From Snuella lapsa (lineage in GTDB: Bacteria > Bacteroidota > Bacteroidia > Flavobacteriales > Flavobacteriaceae): a stretch of DNA of 64,000 bases. The stretch lies in assembly GCF_039539345.1 (NCBI RefSeq), contig NZ_BAABCY010000079.1, forward strand, positions 1-64,000, in the 5' to 3' direction. Below, piece after piece: positions 10,601 to 18,221 of the stretch (positions are counted from its first letter, which is position 1; every line of letters starts with the position of its first letter). Position numbers and translations under genes: made by a program. A model generated the notes under the pieces. That model made no database searches. It had not been told where the DNA came from and saw only the letters and a program-made list of their open reading frames with translations.

Positions 10601-10988
10601 TTTGCCCGATCGGCGTAGCTTCTTTTTTATTCAAAAGAATGGAGCCATCTTCGGAGAATCTGTATTCAAAATCACCAAAAGACAGGCTTTTTCTCAGTAA
10701 ATCGCCTGCATCAATCTTCCCCTTCTTCACACGCACTTTTGGTGCATTAACAAATAAGTCCGATCTATAAATAAAGGGATGGTCGGTTTGTTCCTTTATA
10801 AGATCGAATACTTCTTCTACTGTGAGTTCTGCATCGGCTTTAATAATTATTTTTGTGTTTTGGGAAAATCCGTTATTGGATCCCAATCCAAAGGTCGCCA
10901 TACAGCATAAAAAAATAAAAGCTCTCATAACCGTAATTAAAAGTTTTTTTCTATACCCTATAGGTACCTCAATAAATTTAGTTTTCAT
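7623..10988 (-). CDS. SusC/RagA TonB-dependent transporter with STN domain
   Basis: A TonB-dependent outer-membrane transporter of 1121 residues. After a signal peptide (about residues 1-43) there is an STN signalling domain (about 50-118). A carboxypeptidase-regulatory-like domain follows (GLVSDTYGNPLPGATVTVKG, about 133-213). Next come the plug with the SusC signature (VLVGYGTQKREEVTAAI; RGLGTIGNNNPLFVIDGIPG) and a long barrel ending in an aromatic-rich strand (SFIFGVNLSM). The STN domain is the known contact for a FecR-type anti-sigma factor, and fecR and an ECF sigma gene lie directly upstream. Uptake through this pore is therefore probably coupled to induction of its own locus. It differs from the second SusC at 22332-25586, which has no STN. 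Confidence 0.95.
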   Translation of the reverse strand: MKTKFIEVPIGYRKKLLITVMRAFIFLCCMATFGLGSNNGFSQNTKIIIKADAELTVEEVFDLIKEQTDHPFIYRSDLFVNAPKVRVKKGKIDAGDLLRKSLSFGDFEYRFSEDGSILLNKKEATPIGQIQQVTVTGLVSDTYGNPLPGATVTVKGDETKGTQTDFDGNYSIEVSGTQVVLVFRFLGFVTKEVPVGNQTKIDVVLEEDAQSLAEVVLVGYGTQKREEVTAAITSVDVSEIQKIPTADIATSLQGQVAGVNVAVASGAPGSDPVIRVRGLGTIGNNNPLFVIDGIPGDLSYVNPADIANISILKDASAATIYGSRASNGVVIVTTKRGTKGDPKVTVNSYISTHAITNNLSVANRSQHDQIKLEAYSNAGVTPAPYLTNGMAYADSDWVGAYLNNAFEQKHDIGISGGSDKMTYNFSGGYFENTGTVINTGFDRLNTRLNMDFKLLDGKLKVSPGIGYTRENKRDIFEPIGGGNASFSPFLSIYSQLPHKSIYDPNSVNGFATPADGLGSENPIGVGELTDRTNQDDYLQFNLSTTLEIMDGLTYQFQYGANVENTHFSFFLPTYNFGPQSTNEDPYLTETRSRTNDWTLNNTLNYRKAFGNHDLDILLGVSREKSEFRSVGGSNNTLASDQLLALSAGIGDESAFGFNSTNTLQSYFGRLNYDYNNRYYIQTSVRRDGSSRFGADNKYGTFYSLSLGWALHNENFFNSGLVSQLKPRFSYGTLGNQLIGEHLFLARIGSGGQQLNYPFGEGVSQNVLVGAIANSLPTPDIQWEETATTNIGVDLGMLDNRIKATFDYFMSKTTDMLVSVPIPASSGITSFPLTNGGNLENQGWGLSASYSSNQDKEFTFDISANISHSKNKVTKLGIADESFTDGFIEFNNFPTTRTEVGGEIGRFYLFQADGIFQSQAEVDAHGIQPDAAPGDIRFVDINGDGVLGDDDKKYMGSGLPDFEYGITFNARYKNFDVSVFFQGTQGNEIYNGVRMWLYRTDRNNMSSDLLNAWTPENSGSTIPRNVFGDPNNNIRPSSYFLEDGSYLRLKNIQIGYTIPEGVTSKVKLSRARVYITANNLFTITNYSGFDPGLGNGGTFTRGVDRGFYPLTKSFIFGVNLSM

Positions 10989-11027
10989 AAATTTGTTAGT
11001 ATTAGTTAGAAATAATTAATAATCCTT

Positions 11028-11069
11028 GGGGATGAAGTTCTAAATTGTCCAGATCTAAACTTCATTCCC
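11028..11069. other. Large hairpin between fecR and susC
   Basis: GGGGATGAAGTT (11028-11039) pairs with AACTTCATTCCC (11058-11069) around an 18-nt loop, with one interrupted position. On the plus strand it is followed by T7, the layout of an intrinsic terminator, but the flanking genes run on the minus strand. It starts directly after the fecR stop. It could stop antisense transcription, or form a structured leader or processing point ahead of susC, letting susCD be expressed separately from the sigma/fecR pair. Confidence 0.55.
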
Positions 11070-11074
11070 TTTTT

Positions 11075-12211
11075 TTACTTGACTTTGACTGTTTTTCCTT
11101 TAGTTTCAAATTTTACTTCATGTGTGTTTTCTATAATTTTTAAAATGTTCTCTATATGTTGCTTTTTATTGAATACGCCGTTGAACTTAATATCTCCCGC
11201 AGCCTCATTTTCCATAAAGACTTCTATATCATACCAACGCGAAAGCACTAGCATTATCTCCTTTAAAGGTTTATCCTTAAAGCTAAAAAAGCCATCTTTC
11301 CAGGATATCACATCGGATACATTCACTTCTGAAATATCGATTTGATCGGTTCCAATATGCAATCTTGATTGTTGCCCCGGCACCAATTGTTCCGAAACGT
11401 CAGCACTCGTAACCAACACCTTACCTTCAACCAGCGTTGTCGCTATAACAGGATCTTCCCTGTAAGCCTTAACATTAAACTCTGTTCCCAGGACATCGAT
11501 ATCCTGCTCATGGGTATTAACTATAAAATGGGTATTATTATGTTCAAGACTGGGAGACACATCAAAATAGGCTTCACCATAAACCAACTCCACGTGTCTT
11601 GGTTTATTGCTAGCAAATGTAACCGGATATCTTAACTGCGAATCCGAATTCAACCAGACCTTAGTACCATCGGAAAGGGTTATAAAAAACTGTCCCCCTC
11701 GCGGTATTGTTAACACATTATAAGCAACTGGTTTATCTACTTCGGCACTTTTAGGTGTCGTATTATAAACAATGTGTTCGCCATTACTGGTAAGGTTTTC
11801 TCCCTTAAAAGAAGCACCTTTTTCGAGTACAATATGCGATCCGTCTTCTAAGGTCAGGGTTGCTTTATCCGTACCGATTTCAATGGCATTTGTTTCTACA
11901 ACTTCCGGGGTAACCTCAACTGGATGTTCTGGCTTTTGAACAAAAACAAAAATCCCTAAAAGTAAAACTGCCGCAATAGCTGCTGCATATTTCCAATATC
12001 CCGCCTTATTTGACTTCGGGGCAATCTTAGAAGAAACTTCACCCCACCCTTTTTGAATATCCACTGTATCAGGAGCTGTCAAATAGTGCTCCTGCACCTT
12101 ATAAAAGTATTCTCTATGCGTTTCACTTTCAGAAAACCATGCATCAAAAATTAAGGTTTCTTCTTCTGTGAGCGTTTTATTTATTTTCTTTAGGATGAGT
12201 TTAAACTCCAT
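11075..12211 (-). CDS. FecR-family anti-sigma factor
   Basis: An inner-membrane anti-sigma factor of 378 residues. A short cytoplasmic N-terminus (LTEEETLIFDAWF) binds the sigma factor. One membrane helix follows (AAAIAAVLLLGIFVFV, about residues 76-91). The periplasmic part has the FecR domain (LTIPRGGQFFITLSDGTKVWLNSDSQLRYP; split here only for reading) and a C-terminal DUF4974/STN-like segment (KPLKEIMLVLSRWYDIEV). I start it at the ATG at 12209-12211 (MEFKL). The longer frame begins with TTG and adds 11 residues with no family match. It lies between the sigma gene and susC in the usual order and should relay loading of the STN-type SusC. Confidence 0.92.
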   Translation of the reverse strand: MEFKLILKKINKTLTEEETLIFDAWFSESETHREYFYKVQEHYLTAPDTVDIQKGWGEVSSKIAPKSNKAGYWKYAAAIAAVLLLGIFVFVQKPEHPVEVTPEVVETNAIEIGTDKATLTLEDGSHIVLEKGASFKGENLTSNGEHIVYNTTPKSAEVDKPVAYNVLTIPRGGQFFITLSDGTKVWLNSDSQLRYPVTFASNKPRHVELVYGEAYFDVSPSLEHNNTHFIVNTHEQDIDVLGTEFNVKAYREDPVIATTLVEGKVLVTSADVSEQLVPGQQSRLHIGTDQIDISEVNVSDVISWKDGFFSFKDKPLKEIMLVLSRWYDIEVFMENEAAGDIKFNGVFNKKQHIENILKIIENTHEVKFETKGKTVKVK

Positions 12212-12338
12212 AATATCAATCCAATTTAACCGACCGTATATCAATACGACAACAGATAAACAAAATGGGTGACAAAAAAATTTAAAAAAAATAATTTTAA
12301 TTAGAAAAAAATGTCAATTCAATAAAAAAGAAGCCCTA

Positions 12339-12923
12339 TTATTGACTAGACAGCAACAAAACAACAACTGACACTAAAGAATGTGTAATCTTCTCTTTGG
12401 CTCTTTTAAGTTGTGTTTTAACCGTATTGACAGATACTCCGGTTTCGTCTGCTATTTCAGCATATTTATAGTTATCTATAAATCGTAGCTTTACAATCTG
12501 TTTCATTTTACCTGGTAAGGTTTCAATAATTTTAAGAACCTGATTGTAAATTATTGATTTGTCTTCCGCCGAAAAACCTTCCAGATCATAGGCTTCATCA
12601 AGTATAGTACCCATAGCCAGTACATTTGCATGATCTGTTATTTTGATGGATTTCAAATGGTTTAAACACTTATTTCTAACCATTACAAACAGATATCCTT
12701 TTAGTGAAGACTCGATATTGATAGATTCAGATCTTTCCCAGAGATATACAAAAATATCCTGAACGATGTCCTCACTATTTCCTTTATCGAAAAGATACCC
12801 CATAGCATAACTTACCATATCCTGGTAGAGCTCATCGAAAAGCTTTTTGAAGACAAAACGATTTTTCTTTTGTATTTCCTGTAAAACAGAATTAGAATCC
12901 AAAATATTCAAATAATGTATCAA
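12339..12923 (-). CDS. ECF-type RNA polymerase sigma factor
   Basis: A 194-residue sigma-70 factor of the ECF class paired with FecR. Region 2 spans about residues 23-90 (FKKLFDELYQDMVSYAMGY, EDIVQDIFVYLWE). Region 4 spans about 130-180 (LPGKMKQIVKLRFIDNYKYA and a helix-turn-helix, TGVSVNTVKTQLKRA). A short hydrophobic tail (LVSVVVLLLSS) ends it, as is common in these Bacteroidota sigmas. There is no ATG before region 2. The frame opens at TTG (12921-12923) with a stop three codons upstream, so a TTG start (or a nearby TTG) is likely. It should direct the susC operon and perhaps the divergent hydrolase operon. Confidence 0.92.
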   Translation of the reverse strand: MIHYLNILDSNSVLQEIQKKNRFVFKKLFDELYQDMVSYAMGYLFDKGNSEDIVQDIFVYLWERSESINIESSLKGYLFVMVRNKCLNHLKSIKITDHANVLAMGTILDEAYDLEGFSAEDKSIIYNQVLKIIETLPGKMKQIVKLRFIDNYKYAEIADETGVSVNTVKTQLKRAKEKITHSLVSVVVLLLSSQ

Positions 12924-13154
12924 AGTTAACTAAAAGTTAAGAATAATATTAATGATAAAAATTCAGAATTCCATCATATCAAAATCCCTTATTTAAAAAA
13001 GTAAAAAAAAATTTGTACATTGCCCCCGTCCAAATACGAAGCAACTCCTTTTTCCTTTAGTTGCAATTTTACTTCACTTTTTATCAAAGAGAGATGCTTA
13101 TTTCATTAAATAAGGTACCTCAAATTGTTATCGAGATTTAATCCCATTTTGATC
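12924..13154. promoter_or_regulatory. Divergent control region between the sigma gene and the hydrolase operon
   Basis: This 231-bp gap must hold promoters in both directions. It contains an inverted repeat TTAACT-AAA-AGTTAA at 12926-12940, just upstream of the sigma start. It also has a small hairpin GCAACT/AGTTGC (13041-13046 with 13059-13064) in the presumed leader of the GH63 gene. I found no clear TTTG-N19-TAnnTTTG match for the plus-strand operon, which would fit use of an alternative sigma factor. That point is inference. Confidence 0.4.
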
Positions 13155-15185
13155 ATGGACAACAAATGCATACTTGTAATTATATTATTTTTAGGTTTAT
13201 TAAACTGCTCTAAATCTAACCACCAAAACAACAAACCTCATCCGCTTGAATATCTTGCAACGTCAAATCATATTTTAAATTATCGGATTTCTCCAAAACA
13301 CGCACAGGACAGATCCGGATTGATGTTCTCCGACCAGGGCGCATGGTTTGCTTATAGTTTGCATGACAGCACCTCTAATTCCTGTGGGTTCTCCGGGCCT
13401 TTCTTAATGACTCAGGATAACGGCACATGGCTTACCCCTAGCTTATCACAACTCCATCTTAGTTACGGACCTGACAACAACGCTATAGTCGATTGGAAAA
13501 ACAACCTGGTAAGTCAAAACAGCTACGCCAGTCATTTGGAACAGACCTATGAGGACAAAACCTTAAGGGTTGAACAGCAATTGGTTTTTCTATCCGGACA
13601 CACCGTATTACAACAAACCATCATTACAAATCTATCCGATAGCCCTGTTAATGTGAATTCTGGCTTTACGGGAGATTTATATAACACAGGCATTCATCTA
13701 ACACTTGAAAATGATCACATTAAGTTGCAGTCAACAAAAAGTAAGGCTATGGGTTATATAATGTTCGTAAATGAATTAAACGCTGTTTTTGCTAAAGACA
13801 GCGTTTCTTATCAGACAAACAACCAGACTTATATGCTAAGTCCCAGAGCATCTAAAAAAACGGTGGTATCACATACCTTTATCTTTCCTGAATATAACTG
13901 GGAAAAAGAAAAAAGACGCATTACATCAATCAATTTTGATTCCGTTTTAAATGCCCGAAAGTCGGAAAAGAACGCACAACTAAGTCAACTGATAAAAAAC
14001 AGAAAAGCCCTATTTAAAGATAGCGTTTATACAAAAGCCTTGACCAAAGCCTATATTACATTGCAGAACAATTGGCGCATTCCTGCTGGTGAATTAAAAC
14101 ATGCCGGACTATTCCCTAGTTATCATTATGAATGGTTTAATGGCTTCTGGTCCTGGGACAGTTGGAAACATGCTGTCGGCTTATCCTATTATGATACCCA
14201 ACTAGCTAAAGACCAAATACGTGCCATGTTTGACTATCAAAAGGAAGATGGTTTTATTGTTGATTGCATTTATAGGGATACCCTTATTGAAAAGCACAAT
14301 TACAGAGACACCAAACCACCACTGGCAGCTTGGGCTGTGACCCAAATTTTTAAAAGAGATACTGATACAAGCTTTATCAGATCGATGTATCCCAAATTAA
14401 AAAAGTACCATACCTGGTGGTATAAAAAGCGGGATCATGACCAAGATAGCTTGTGTGAATATGGTTCTACAGATGGCACATTAATAGCAGCCAAGTGGGA
14501 AAGCGGCATGGATAATGCCATTCGGTTCGACAATTCAAGCATTCTAAAAAATACTGAAGATGCATATTCTTTAGATCAGGAAAGCATTGATTTAAATGCC
14601 TACCTCTACGCCGAAAAGTTATTTCTCGTAACTTTAGCTGAAGCTATAGGAAATAAAGTGGAGGCAGATCAATTTAAAGCCGATGCCCAAACATTAAAGT
14701 TGAAAATCCAGCAGCAGTTTTACGATCCTGAAGACGGTTGGTTTTACGACACCAACCTTAAAGGGACTCAATTTATAAAAGGTGAAGGTAGCGAGGGATG
14801 GACTGCTTTATGGGCTCATGCTGCGACACAGGAGCAGGCTAAAGCTGTAAAAAATAAAATGATGGATCCAACGAAGTTTTATACAAAAGTCCCGTTCCAA
14901 ACTATGAGTGCCGACCATCCCAAGTTCAACCCGTTAAAAGGCTATTGGCGTGGTCCCAATTGGCTGGACCAGGCTTATTTTGGTGTTAAAGGTCTACTTA
15001 ATTATGGTTTTAAAGCGGAAGCCGATAGTGCTACCATTCAAATTTTAAAAGGCGCTTCCGGTATTATGGAACCCGGTCCGTCTATCAGAGAAAATTACCA
15101 CCCGATAACAGGGGAAGGTTTAAATGCTGAAAATTTTAGTTGGAGCGCTGCTCATATTATCATGCTATTAACAAACGAACAATGA
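13155..15185 (+). CDS. GH63-like alpha-glucosidase lipoprotein (MGH1/YgjK type)
   Basis: A surface or periplasmic glycoside hydrolase of 676 residues. I start it at the ATG at 13155, which gives a lipoprotein signal (LFLGLLNC, Cys18); the longer frame begins with TTG. An N-terminal beta-rich domain is followed by an (alpha/alpha)6 barrel. The barrel has the GH63 segments NGFWSWDSWKHA, WESGMDNAIRFD (putative acid Asp453), GPNWLDQAYFG and RENYHPITGEG (putative base Glu646). GH63 enzymes release alpha-linked glucose. From memory, E. coli YgjK of this family was studied with Glc-alpha-1,2-Gal as a bound product. It is the first gene of an operon and its stop overlaps the next start (ATGA). In this setting I infer removal of glucose from Glc-Gal-hydroxylysine. 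Trehalase or mannosylglycerate-type activity cannot be excluded. Confidence 0.85.
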   Translation: MDNKCILVIILFLGLLNCSKSNHQNNKPHPLEYLATSNHILNYRISPKHAQDRSGLMFSDQGAWFAYSLHDSTSNSCGFSGPFLMTQDNGTWLTPSLSQLHLSYGPDNNAIVDWKNNLVSQNSYASHLEQTYEDKTLRVEQQLVFLSGHTVLQQTIITNLSDSPVNVNSGFTGDLYNTGIHLTLENDHIKLQSTKSKAMGYIMFVNELNAVFAKDSVSYQTNNQTYMLSPRASKKTVVSHTFIFPEYNWEKEKRRITSINFDSVLNARKSEKNAQLSQLIKNRKALFKDSVYTKALTKAYITLQNNWRIPAGELKHAGLFPSYHYEWFNGFWSWDSWKHAVGLSYYDTQLAKDQIRAMFDYQKEDGFIVDCIYRDTLIEKHNYRDTKPPLAAWAVTQIFKRDTDTSFIRSMYPKLKKYHTWWYKKRDHDQDSLCEYGSTDGTLIAAKWESGMDNAIRFDNSSILKNTEDAYSLDQESIDLNAYLYAEKLFLVTLAEAIGNKVEADQFKADAQTLKLKIQQQFYDPEDGWFYDTNLKGTQFIKGEGSEGWTALWAHAATQEQAKAVKNKMMDPTKFYTKVPFQTMSADHPKFNPLKGYWRGPNWLDQAYFGVKGLLNYGFKAEADSATIQILKGASGIMEPGPSIRENYHPITGEGLNAENFSWSAAHIIMLLTNEQ

Positions 15186-18100
15186 ATTACAATCACATAA
15201 AAATAACAGTTCAGCAAGCCGAAAAGATCCTTTTCGAGTGTTTTAATATTAAAGGAAAAGCATCGGAACTTCCGGGAGAAGTCGATTTTAACTTTAGAGT
15301 TAAAGTGGATCATGAAGAAGGTTATATCTTAAAAATATCCCGTCCCGAAGCAGATGAAAATTATCTGGATTTCCAGCAACAATTACTGCAACATGTTGCA
15401 TCTTATGATTCCAGTTTAACAACACCTAAGGTTATTAAAGACAAGCACGGTCACGCCATTTCCAAAATAACAGACACGCTTGGAAATATGCGCCATATAC
15501 GACTGCTTACCTGGGTGGACGGACGTGTTTGGAGTAGTGTGAACCCTCAATTAGATACCTTGCGTTTTAGTTTGGGTGAAACCTGCGGTGAGCTTACAAA
15601 GGCACTTCAGGGATTTGACCATAAAATGGCGCATCGAGATTTTGAATGGGATATTGCTCAGTCGCTCTGGACTAAAGCACATTTGGACGTATTTAATACA
15701 CATGATAAAAATACGATAATCTACTTCCAACAACTGTTTGAAGCCATTCAGCCTAGCTACTCAAAACTCCGAAAAGCCATAGTGCATAACGATGCTAATG
15801 ATAATAATGTCATCGTTTCAACCGATTTACTGTCCCCAAAAGTAAAAGCAGCCATTGATTACGGTGATGCCATACACACTCAAATCATCAACGATTTGGC
15901 CATTGCCTGCGCCTATACCATTATGCATCATAATGATCCGTTGGAAGCGGCTTTACCCATTGTAAAAGGGTATCACAAAGCGTTCCCACTACAGGAGGAA
16001 GAACTGGCCCATTTGTATCAGGCCATAGCCATGCGATTGGTTATTTCGGTAACTAAATCGGCTATCAATAAGATTAAAGAACCGGACAACGAATACCTTT
16101 TAATTAGTGAAAAACCTGCCTGGGAACTTCTTAAAAAATGGCAAACCATTAGCTCGGATTTTGCGCATTACAGTTTCAGGCATGCCTGCGGATTTACAGC
16201 ACATCCAAACGAAAAGGCATTCGAAAAATGGGCTTTAAGACAACACTTTAACCTTTCGGATCTTTTCCCGTCCATACAAAAAACCGGTATTCACCCTATC
16301 GATCTAAGCGTCTCCAGTAAATGGATTGGCCACCGGGAAGCGTTCAATGACCTGACCCGCTTTGAGTTTAAGATCAACCAGCTTCAAAATCAATATCCCG
16401 AAAAGATCATTGCCGGTGGTTATTTGGAGCCACGTCCTTTATATGACACATCCGAATACGAAAAAACGGGAAATTACGGCAAAGAGTACAGAACCATTCA
16501 CCTGGGTGTTGATTTCTGGCTACCAGCACACACACCCGTGCATGCCATATTTGACGGCACAGTAGTAACTGCTGTTAACGGTGCTGGTAATAAAGGCTAT
16601 GGGGGACTAATCATCTTAAAACACGATATTGAAGGGATCACTTTCTTTACCCTGTATGGTCATAACGCAATAGCCAGTATTACGCAGCATAAAGTGGGCG
16701 ATGTTATTAAAAAAGGGGATAAAATAGCCACATTAGGCTCCTCTGAAGAAAATGGCAATTGGGTGCCACATTTGCATTTTCAGGTATTGCTGTCTATGCT
16801 AAATTATGAAACGGACTTTCCTGGCGTGGCCTACCATAGACAAATAGGTATATGGAAAAGTCTGTGTCCCGATCCTAACTTACTCTTTAAATCGAATGCA
16901 CTTCAAAAGCATACATCTGTGTCAAATGAGGATTTGATTCTCTATCGGAAACAACACCTTGGAAAAAGTTTAAGTCTGCAATACAAAGTGCCTATAAAAA
17001 TGGTTCGTGGTGATGGAGCTTTTTTAATAGATCAAAACGGCAAACGATACCTAGATACTGTTAACAATGTAGCACATGTTGGACACGAGCATCCTGCCGT
17101 GGTTAAGGCTGGACAGGATCAAATGGGCCTGTTAAATACCAATTCGCGCTATTTACACGATAATATCAATACCCTGGCAGAAGAATTATTGGCCACACTT
17201 CCTCAGGAGCTCAGTGTACTACATTTTGTGAATTCGGGCAGCGAAGCTAATGAACTGGCTATCCGTATGGTAAAAGCTGCCACGGGGCAAAGTGATATCA
17301 TTGCTTCCGAGGTGGGCTATCATGGTAATTCCAATATGTGTATTGATATCAGTTCTTATAAATTTGATGGCAAAGGCGGCAGCGGTGCGCCGGAACACAC
17401 ACATATTTTTCCCTTACCCGATGCTTTTAGAGGCAAATACAGGGGAGCAAATGCCGGTGAACACTATGCTCAAGAGGTTCAGAAACAAATCGATACCATT
17501 CATAAAAAAGGGCGTGGTGTCGGTGCTTTTATTATCGAACCTATTATAAGCTGTGGCGGGCAAATAGAACTACCTACAGGTTTTCTGGAAAAAGCCTATC
17601 AGGCTGTTCGAGAAGTTGGAGGGCTATGTATTTCAGATGAAGTACAGGTGGGATGCGGCAGAGTGGGAAAAACGTTCTGGGGCTTTCAGCTTCATAACGT
17701 CATCCCCGATATTGTTACTATTGGCAAACCTTTAGGTAACGGGCATCCCTTAGCTGCTGTAGCCTGTACTCAGGAGGTCGCCAATGCCTTTGCAAATGGC
17801 ATGGAATACTTCAACACCTTTGGTGGTAACCCCGTATCCTGCGCTATTGGAGCCGAAGTTTTAAGGACGGTAAAGCGCGAAAACCTTCAAAACAATGCCT
17901 TAAAAGTCGGTGAATTCTTAAAAGCTGAATTAAAAGAACTGGCCAAACGATTCCCGATTATAGGCGATGTTCGCGGTCAGGGCCTCTTTTTGGGCATTGA
18001 ATTGGTCGACCAACACATGAATCCGTTACCAGACCATACCGATTATCTTGCCAACCGCATGAAAGACCATGGCATTTTAATGAGTACCGATGGTCCCGAT

Positions 18101-18211
18101 TACAATGTGTTAAAGATAAAACCGCCTATTATTTTCAGTAAAGCACAAGCCAAAGAATTGATATTCTACTTAAGCAAAATTTTTAACGAAGATTTTATGA
18201 ACTCTTTTTAA
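15182..18211 (+). CDS. Fusion: APH kinase (hydroxylysine kinase-like) - M23 peptidase domain - class III aminotransferase (phospholyase-like)
   Basis: A 1009-residue cytoplasmic protein (no signal peptide) with three domains. Residues 1-330 are an APH/choline-kinase fold with catalytic loop HNDANDNN (202-209) and metal motif IDYGD (225-229), like hydroxylysine kinase. Residues 410-565 are an M23/lysostaphin-type domain with an intact zinc set (HLGVD 440-444, His494, HLH 530-532). Residues 590-1009 are a class III PLP enzyme with GSEAN (686-690), Asp819 and PLP Lys849 in TIGKPLGNGHP. GKPLGNGHP and MEYFNTFGGNPVSC match the human phospholyases ETNPPL and PHYKPL. Expected chemistry: ATP phosphorylates 5-hydroxylysine (or ethanolamine), then phosphate and ammonia are eliminated, giving allysine (or acetaldehyde). 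The ATG at 15182 overlaps the GH63 stop by 4 nt. The role of the M23 domain is unknown. Confidence 0.9.
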   Translation: MNYNHIKITVQQAEKILFECFNIKGKASELPGEVDFNFRVKVDHEEGYILKISRPEADENYLDFQQQLLQHVASYDSSLTTPKVIKDKHGHAISKITDTLGNMRHIRLLTWVDGRVWSSVNPQLDTLRFSLGETCGELTKALQGFDHKMAHRDFEWDIAQSLWTKAHLDVFNTHDKNTIIYFQQLFEAIQPSYSKLRKAIVHNDANDNNVIVSTDLLSPKVKAAIDYGDAIHTQIINDLAIACAYTIMHHNDPLEAALPIVKGYHKAFPLQEEELAHLYQAIAMRLVISVTKSAINKIKEPDNEYLLISEKPAWELLKKWQTISSDFAHYSFRHACGFTAHPNEKAFEKWALRQHFNLSDLFPSIQKTGIHPIDLSVSSKWIGHREAFNDLTRFEFKINQLQNQYPEKIIAGGYLEPRPLYDTSEYEKTGNYGKEYRTIHLGVDFWLPAHTPVHAIFDGTVVTAVNGAGNKGYGGLIILKHDIEGITFFTLYGHNAIASITQHKVGDVIKKGDKIATLGSSEENGNWVPHLHFQVLLSMLNYETDFPGVAYHRQIGIWKSLCPDPNLLFKSNALQKHTSVSNEDLILYRKQHLGKSLSLQYKVPIKMVRGDGAFLIDQNGKRYLDTVNNVAHVGHEHPAVVKAGQDQMGLLNTNSRYLHDNINTLAEELLATLPQELSVLHFVNSGSEANELAIRMVKAATGQSDIIASEVGYHGNSNMCIDISSYKFDGKGGSGAPEHTHIFPLPDAFRGKYRGANAGEHYAQEVQKQIDTIHKKGRGVGAFIIEPIISCGGQIELPTGFLEKAYQAVREVGGLCISDEVQVGCGRVGKTFWGFQLHNVIPDIVTIGKPLGNGHPLAAVACTQEVANAFANGMEYFNTFGGNPVSCAIGAEVLRTVKRENLQNNALKVGEFLKAELKELAKRFPIIGDVRGQGLFLGIELVDQHMNPLPDHTDYLANRMKDHGILMSTDGPDYNVLKIKPPIIFSKAQAKELIFYLSKIFNEDFMNSF

Positions 18212-18221
18212 TTGTAAGCAT

